Positions 57,589-64,000 of a DNA stretch of 64,000 nt are shown here, piece after piece. Below the pieces are notes generated by a model that worked only from the letters and a program-made list of their open reading frames with translations, had not been told where the DNA came from and made no database searches. The stretch is from Cannabis sativa. Taxonomy: Eukaryota; Streptophyta; Magnoliopsida; Rosales; Cannabaceae. Each line of letters starts with the position of its first letter. Positions within the stretch are counted from its first letter, which is position 1. A program made the position numbers and the translations under genes. The stretch lies in the NCBI RefSeq assembly GCF_029168945.1, contig NC_083603.1, forward strand, positions 45,580,406 through 45,644,405, written 5' to 3'.

Positions 57589-60500
57589 AAACATTTCCTG
57601 AAGTAAATGTTTTATATTTGTTAAAAAAAAAATGATTGTATTTATGTGAATACAACTAAAGAATCATTAAAAATGATTATTATTGATGCAATTTTATAGT
57701 GGGTTTTGAATATCCAAAAAGAATGTTAAGAAAATTGCATTGAAACATCAAAGTATAAGAATAACAATGAGCATGACTAATGTTATTTAAATACATGAGG
57801 CATGTATTTATTGTTCATCATTCCCTGCAGAGAATGATACGAATTGAAGTCAATTACTTTTAAAGATTCCTCGTATTAGTCATGTTATTATACATTGTTA
57901 TTACTTGCAATGTTGGAAATTATTGAATCTGACATATATTAAAGATTAAATTTTGCATACATCTTGGAGACTACGCAAAAATTGCATTCATATATTCTTT
58001 GAAATATCGTAAAAGAAATTGTTGAATAATTTCTTATATTTTTTATGGATGAACAAGTAATAAATTTTTAAGAAATTTATAATAATGTTCTACTTGTTCA
58101 ACGTCATTCCCCCGAAGTGAATGTAATGATTTTAAATAATCAATGACATTATTTACTAATCAAATATTTCTAGAAAAAGTGGAAACAACTAAAAGATGAG
58201 ATACCACACATAATCAAAGTGCATGAAATTTATATATCATGTGTGGAATTGAATAATAGTGGTCGCGTACCTGTAGTACGGACATACTTATAATCAAGAT
58301 AAAAGTATACTTGATTATTGAATAGAATGTGAATTGTACAAATTTATTGTACATTTAGAATATTTAAATATCATTCCCTAAAGAGAATGAATAGACATGA
58401 AATTCTATTTCAAAGAATATAGATTTCACATATATTGGCAATCCCAAAAGCAAATTAATATATACATATTTTATTATTTCTTGAAATCAATAGTTTCAAA
58501 CTATTGTTAGTACATGATATGTATATATATAGTTACTATATAATTCAGTTTGCATATTCCCAGAAGTGAATATATAACTTACTAACATTTGTTAGTGATC
58601 CAATATAATCAAAGTGATAAAGAATCACAAAATGATTATTTGAAAAGCTTCCTGAAGAAGTCTTACATACAATTGCTACTTGGAGTAGTAAAATATATTT
58701 GTATGTACCTAGATGTATAACTTTTATCTAGTTATAAAAGTGATAAGAAATAACTTATTATATGTACTGGTTGTACATTTAAATATATAATATATCAAGT
58801 CATGATAATTAGACTGATGAATAGTCTATTAATAAATTAGACGACTTGTTAAAAAGATACCAGGAAAAATGAATGATATATTATGGTTATATCTATTTGA
58901 CCATTACAATAACATGATGAAGTTGTCATGTATCTTTTAAATTATACACATCATTGAATTGATGATAGTGATTCCTGAAGAAATATAAAGTTTGATAAAC
59001 ATAATAGTGACTCCTGAAGAGTGTATATGTTTTGGAGAGTAATATAATTATATTATTCGTGTATATAAAAATGAAACTTTTTATGATTACTTATATGTTG
59101 TAGTGATTTTACATTACCTTGTGAAAGTTTCATTGAAATACAAATTATAGTGAACCTGAAGTTCATGAATTGAATTATTTTGACATGATCAATCATATGC
59201 AATAAATTGTCAAAGAATTTGACTAAATTTTGTTGAAGAACCAGAAGATTCTTCTCATTGTTAATTTATAAGGCTCAAAAGAAGAATGTGCATATATTTG
59301 CACATAGAAAATATTTAAATTATATTTCCTTAACAATCTTGAGCTATTGTTAGATTTTTATTGCATAGTTTCTTATCGATGTGATAAGATTATATAATCA
59401 TGCATTTACAAAATGTGTAAATTTATGTATTTCTAATTATACACGTATGACTCATTCTTAGAAATAAATTAAGTTCATAAGGATTGAACTTGAAACTAAA
59501 GTTTATTGAACCTAAAGTTCAATGTCATATAGTATATATGAGTTTAAACAGATATTGATTCATTGTGATATATTGAAATCCCTACAGGTGTATTAATATT
59601 ATTAGATATCACAATTTTTAAAAAATCTCTCGATCAGGGGGAGAGATGCAGTTGGGATCAATGATAATTTTTGAAAAATGATCCTTGCACAAAGTATATA
59701 AGAACAATATAGTTCAAAATGATACATACCAACTGCAAATCAATATTATTCAAAGTTGAGATAGAATGAGTTGAAAACGCCTGAAGCGTAAATGAACAAT
59801 GTAGAAATTATTAATAAATGTTCATTTGATTTGCCCTGAAGTTGTTAAATCTAGAGGTACTCATGGAGATACCTTAATGTTATAAAGTATTAAAATGATA
59901 ACCGTGATGAAAACGGTACTCGAAAAGACTCCCAAGAGAAGTTAGACATAACACATTTCATCATAATTGAATCCCTGAAGTGATTCGTTATAGGTACCTA
60001 TAAATGATAAAACATATTTGAAAAATATGTAATTTTAAGAGATCTCTATAAGTTATGTCAATATGGGAGGAAATTATCATTTATTGAAATTTTTGTCGAC
60101 AATAAATATTGAATGTTTGCATATGCAATAAACTAACATGAGATAGCAAGGATCATGGTATTAGATTTGTCGAGAATCATCGACTTACATTTTGATTTTT
60201 GGCCAAAATATTATGACGCAATCCAGGCAAAATTACTCACATAAAGTTAAGTAAGACCTGTAGGGTGTGCAAATAAATATTTCTAATGAGAAATTTGCAT
60301 ATATGTATTTGTACATAATGAATTGTTGTACAAAGTTTGCATAGACATGAGATTGATTGAAGTAAGGCTTAAATATTGTAAAAAATATAATCATGATTTG
60401 CTTATAGCCTGGAATATATTTTATGAGAATTTATAAGCGTCACATAAATGTTGCAACAAAAGGTTATTTATTTGGAGCTCCTAATATAGTGAGAATTTGA

Positions 60501-60797
60501 AATAAGCCTTATCTAAAAATTCTAGAAGAATTTAATACATGTCTTAAGTGATATAAATTCTAAGTCGCGCGCACTATATGACAAAGATCTTTGTATGAAA
60601 TAAAGACATGTAAGTAAATTATTGTTTGAAAAATACGTATGGTTGTCTATGCAGTATAAATACGTAAATTATACGTTGTGATAGACTCTTGAAGAGTTTT
60701 TGATTAATTGAAGAACAAACTTTTATTTCTTTTGTATATCGAGAAATATTAAATGTATAAAGTTTGTTCATTAGTATTGAAGTCCTGAAGTACTTCA
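57589..60797. repeat. Hairpin-dense interior of copy 2
   Basis: The same variable-arm, constant-loop hairpins as in copy 1: AAACATTT/AAATGTTT (57589-57612), ATCATTC/GAATGAT around CCTGCAGA (57827-57848), CATTC/GAATG around CCTAAAGA (58372-58389), ATATTC/GAATAT around CCAGAAGT (58554-58573), GAAGAA/TTCTTC (59235-59254), TGAAGT/ACTTCA (60778-60797). At three of these sites copy 1 has an imperfect arm or a shortened loop. Confidence 0.7.
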
Positions 60798-61491
60798 TAT
60801 GTATCAAGAATTATAGATATATGATCATTTGATATGAAAATTAAGATCATAAAACAAGATGGAACAAATATATGGTCTTGGAGTACCATCTTTGTCACAA
60901 ATAAAAATTCATATTATCATTAATGTGTTATGTTCATATCTACTTGAAATGTTAAATTTTAGTATGAACAAGATTGTATATACACATGAATGATACAATT
61001 AGTTGGATAAATATTAATGTTCCACGAACCCCTCATCTATAATTTAGAAGTCCATACATACTCTGAAAGAGTTATAGAAAATATATGATCAAAGATTATA
61101 TATGGTGATATTTTAAAAGTGATAACAATAATCTTATGAGATATATTATCACCAAAAGAATTATGGATCATATGTGCATGAGGGGGAGACATATTCATGT
61201 TGCACTCTTTTTCCCTTAGCTTAGGTTTTGTCCCAATGGGTTTTCCTGGCAAGGTTAGTAACGAGGCAACTTGCAAATAATTATGAATATGAAATATATA
61301 TTGTACTCTTTTCCCTAGCTCAGATTTTATCCCACTGGATTTTTCTGGCAAGGTTTTTAACGAGGCAACTATAAATCATGTTAACATACTTGCATTTTAT
61401 GAAGCAAGTAGAGAATGTGTGTGAGTGAGATCATTGACATAGCATATTCGGGAAACATATGGATTGCACTCAATAAAGAAGTATCAACCCA

Positions 61492-61750
61492 AGCAATTCT
61501 TTATGGATATGACTGCTTGCATCGTTCAACTAAAAGGAGGTACATTGAAGGAGATAGAGTTAGAACACATTTCACGAAATTCTTCTTTATACGCTTCAAG
61601 AAAATGCATATTGGTGTTCAACATATTCAATCAAGTGTCAATCTTACAAACTTATTCACAAAGTTATTACCAACATCAACATTTGAGAAGACGGCAGACA
61701 AGATCGAAATTCGTCGATTAGAAGATCTCCACAAATGCCTAAATGAGGGG
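61492..61750 (+). pseudogene. Copia RNase H tail of copy 2
   Basis: Same remnant as 5925-6180. Here the frame runs open from 61415 (EIIDIAYSGNIWIALNKEVS...) through KGGYIEGDRVR-like sequence to LHKCLNEGELV, slightly longer than in copy 1. GIALNKEVSTQAI-like upstream residues suggest a little more of the RNase H domain is retained. Confidence 0.8.
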
Positions 61751-61838
61751 GAGTTAGTTTACACTATACTCTTTTTCCTTTGATCAAGTTTTCAGCAAGA
61801 TTTTTAATAAGGCAGTTATTATGGACATCCAAGGGGAG

Positions 61839-62091
61839 TGTTATAAATATTAATAATTATGTTGATGTCCAAATCTTTTATTTATTACCATGAATTGTAA
61901 TGAACATTCCTCTTTTCCTTAGTTTCCCTTTTTCTTAGTTTCTTAATATCTCACTCTTGTATTTGTATAAATAGGGGTTCACCCCATTGGAATAAACAAC
62001 TCAGAAATTCTCATTCACTTTCTCTTTCTCTCTTCATCTTCTTCTTCTTTCTTCTCATCTACTTTATACTATGTTATATTATTTTATAACA
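61839..62091 (+). repeat. 3' LTR of copy 2
   Basis: 253 bp, preceded by the polypurine tract AAGGGGAG and followed by the CATAT duplication. Confidence 0.9.
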
Positions 62092-62096
62092 CATAT

Positions 62097-62640
62097 AACA
62101 ATATATGAGAAAATAGTGGAGAAATATACGAACTAATTAAACCCTTGACGCATGATATGTGTTAGTGAGTTAGTGACATTAAATAATAAAATATATAAAT
62201 ATATATATAGGTTAATAAGAAAGATCTCAATAGAATCAGTATTTTTTTTTAAGATAGAAAGCACTTTCTTTCTTATTCGATACTCATCAAATTTACATTA
62301 AGGCTTACTCCACTCAAACCGTAGTCAAACCGTAGTCAATCACCTCAAACATGAAGACCATCATATAATTAGTTCTTTGAGATTGGAATCTTAGAACTCA
62401 TTTTATGTTCCTTCACATTGCAAAGATTGGAGTCAGCCACCACTCAAGAACAGGAGCATCAAAGTAATACATATTAAGGTTTGAAATTCCACACTAAGAT
62501 TCATTAAAGGTTGACGTCAATCAGAGTTGTATTCTCCATAATTCAAGACTTACTGAGATCATTCTCATTCTTTATCTATGTACTTGGTTATTAAGGTATG
62601 GAACACATCTGTTACACTTTCCATGGTCACAATTAGTTAC
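62097..62640. other. Intergenic DNA, no gene seen
   Basis: No open frame or repeat of note. Confidence 0.45.
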
Positions 62641-62649
62641 AAGTCGTCA

Positions 62650-63425
62650 TCCTTGTTGTTTTCCCGTTTTATAGAATTATTGTTTAATAAAATTATCATA
62701 TCTCTCTAATTACACATCCGTTTTTAGCGATTTTAGTATCGTTAGAAAGCTTATTCGATGATCTAAAATTTTTATGAAGAAACTATTCACCATTTCGGTG
62801 ATATTCTATGTTGAAAATTATCATCTTTCTGATGTTGTTGTAAATCGTTTTTTTTTATATATTCCCAGAAAACGTACTTTCACTTATAATACCATAACTC
62901 TCTCAATTATCATCTATTTTTAATGATCTATATATGGTTTCAAAGCTTATTCGATTTCCCATAAGTTTCATGAAGAAACATTTCGTTAATTCGGAGTTAT
63001 ACTATGTCGAAAAGTTATTTTCCTTCTGTATCATTTGCTTCATTTCTCGAATAATGTTCTTGCAAAACTGTTTTAGTAAAATTACAATATTTCTCTGAAT
63101 ATAATTTCAATTTCAAAGATTTTAGTATCATTGGAAAGGGAATTTAATTTTCTAAAACTTTCATGAAGATATTATCTTCTAGTTCTGAACTTTTCAATGC
63201 CAAAAGTTTGTATTTTCGCTAAGTTGTATAATTCGTTACTCCATATTCATTCTCAGAAATAGTTTCAGTAAAACAATCATAACTCTCTCAGTTTTAATCC
63301 ATTTTTAATGATCTTTATATCATTTGAAAGATAATGGAATTTCCTATAATTTTTATGAAGATAACTTTTACTGAATTAGTGTAGTTGTTGGTCAAAAAGT
63401 GATCTTTCTGCTGTACTGTAAGAGT
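62650..63425. repeat. Four diverged tandem units of ~180-210 bp
   Basis: The marks CATAACTCTCTCA, then TTTTTAATGATCT, then AAAGCTTATTCGAT and TTTCATGAAGA recur at similar spacing; the GAT(C/T)T mark lies at 62729, 62935, 63118 and 63310. The units are old and diverged. Repeats of this style occur in the long LTRs or leaders of some plant retroelements; that assignment is my inference. Confidence 0.65.
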
Positions 63426-63765
63426 ACGAATTTTAATATTAGGGTCTTGACCCATGTCTTATTATAGGTAGTAGTGACGAGATAACAAGTCTTAAGCAGC
63501 GGGAGTTGAGGTAAGGAAATTAGATAGTTTTGTTTGTGTTTATTTGCATAAATTTAAATTCTTTATGTATTGGAATATGGTTTATGCTTTGTTATTATGA
63601 ATATGTATGTGGTACTGAGAATGTGTGGTATGGACACAATATGAGTTTATGAATTGATATATTGATTAGGGTTGTTTTGACTTGTATATGTTGTATGTTG
63701 CATTCATATATTGTGTGTTGTATGCTGCAAGTTGTATGCTAACGTCTCAGGTAAAGTGAGGGACC

Positions 63766-64000
63766 ATGGTGGGGTATGATACGGGGTAAGGCCGTTGAAT
63801 GTAGAGATACCATACCCTGCATTTTTCTGAGTCGTGTATGAAATTATTATGGTGGGGTATGATACGGGATAAGGCCGTTGAATGTAGAGATACCCTACCC
63901 TACATTTGTCATATTTGTGTATGACATTATTATGGTAAGGTATGATACAGCGACAATGCTGTTGAATATAGAGATACCTTATTCCATAGCAATGGTAGGG
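63766..64000. repeat. 83-bp tandem repeat, continues past the window
   Basis: Units start ATGGTGGGGTATGATACGGG at 63766 and 63849 and ATGGTAAGGTATGATACAG at 63932. Each contains AAGGCCGTTGAATGTAGAGATACC or a variant, in the third unit more diverged. Just upstream are TGTTGTATG words (63690-63740). Confidence 0.85.

Larger units (their letters stand above)
56583..62091 (+). mobile_element. Non-autonomous Copia-type LTR element, copy 2
   Basis: Same family as 1113-6527. 5' LTR 56583-56885, 3' LTR 61839-62091, target duplication CATAT (56578-56582 and 62092-62096). Apart from a 50-bp tandem duplication in the 5' LTR, the two LTRs differ at only one position that I can see (TGTGG/TGTTG). The interior has the 39-bp repeats, the CCTGAAG(T)-loop hairpins and the RNase H tail, but no other coding part. 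It has about 50 bp (58977-59028) that copy 1 lacks. Confidence 0.9.

Overview
The window is nuclear DNA from a flowering plant, most likely a eudicot. The evidence is an AT-rich background, spliceosomal introns with GT/AG borders, two CYP71-clan cytochrome P450 genes with plant hallmarks, and nested plant-type transposons (Copia LTR elements, an L1-type LINE, a Mutator-like element, several MITEs). I cannot name the species from sequence alone. I see no tRNA, rRNA, CRISPR or prokaryotic features.

Layout. 1-6900: a PIF/Harbinger-type MITE (882-6689) split by a 5.4-kb non-autonomous Copia-type LTR element (1113-6527, target duplication CAATG). 6921-12919: a full-length L1-type LINE with an 18-bp target duplication; ORF1 has an in-frame stop and the reverse transcriptase motif reads FADN instead of FADD. 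13.8-15.0 kb: two small inverted-repeat elements. 15.6-18.3 kb: a 5'-truncated LINE of another lineage, split by a solo LTR (15881-17760). 18.66-32.6 kb: a ~175-bp tandem array split by a 12.3-kb Mutator-like element (19041-31326). That element carries a DUF1985-Ulp1 protease gene (+ strand) and a MULE transposase (- strand), convergent, both with frame lesions, plus two solo LTRs in opposite orientation. 34.0-42.2 kb: the only host-type genes, two CYP71-like P450s on the + strand, the first intronless and the second with one intron, separated by small DNA transposons. 42.7-56.2 kb: a decayed Copia pol interrupted by a 1.9-kb-LTR Copia element in an unusual LTR-internal-LTR-truncated internal arrangement. 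56583-62091: a second copy of the 5.4-kb non-autonomous element (target duplication CATAT). 62.1-64.0 kb: two sets of tandem repeats running off the window.

How it fits together. The P450 pair is probably a small tandem duplicate locus for oxidative specialised metabolism. The rest records repeated waves of transposition, and target duplications and one empty site allow much of the order to be read directly.

Most unusual signal. The interior of the two non-autonomous Copia-type copies has no usable pol gene. It carries many short inverted repeats whose arm sequences differ but whose central loop is nearly always CCTGAAG(T) or a one- or two-base variant. The LTR pairs are identical (copy 1) or nearly so (copy 2), so the family moved recently. 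I know of no named feature of this kind; it is the best candidate here for something undescribed.
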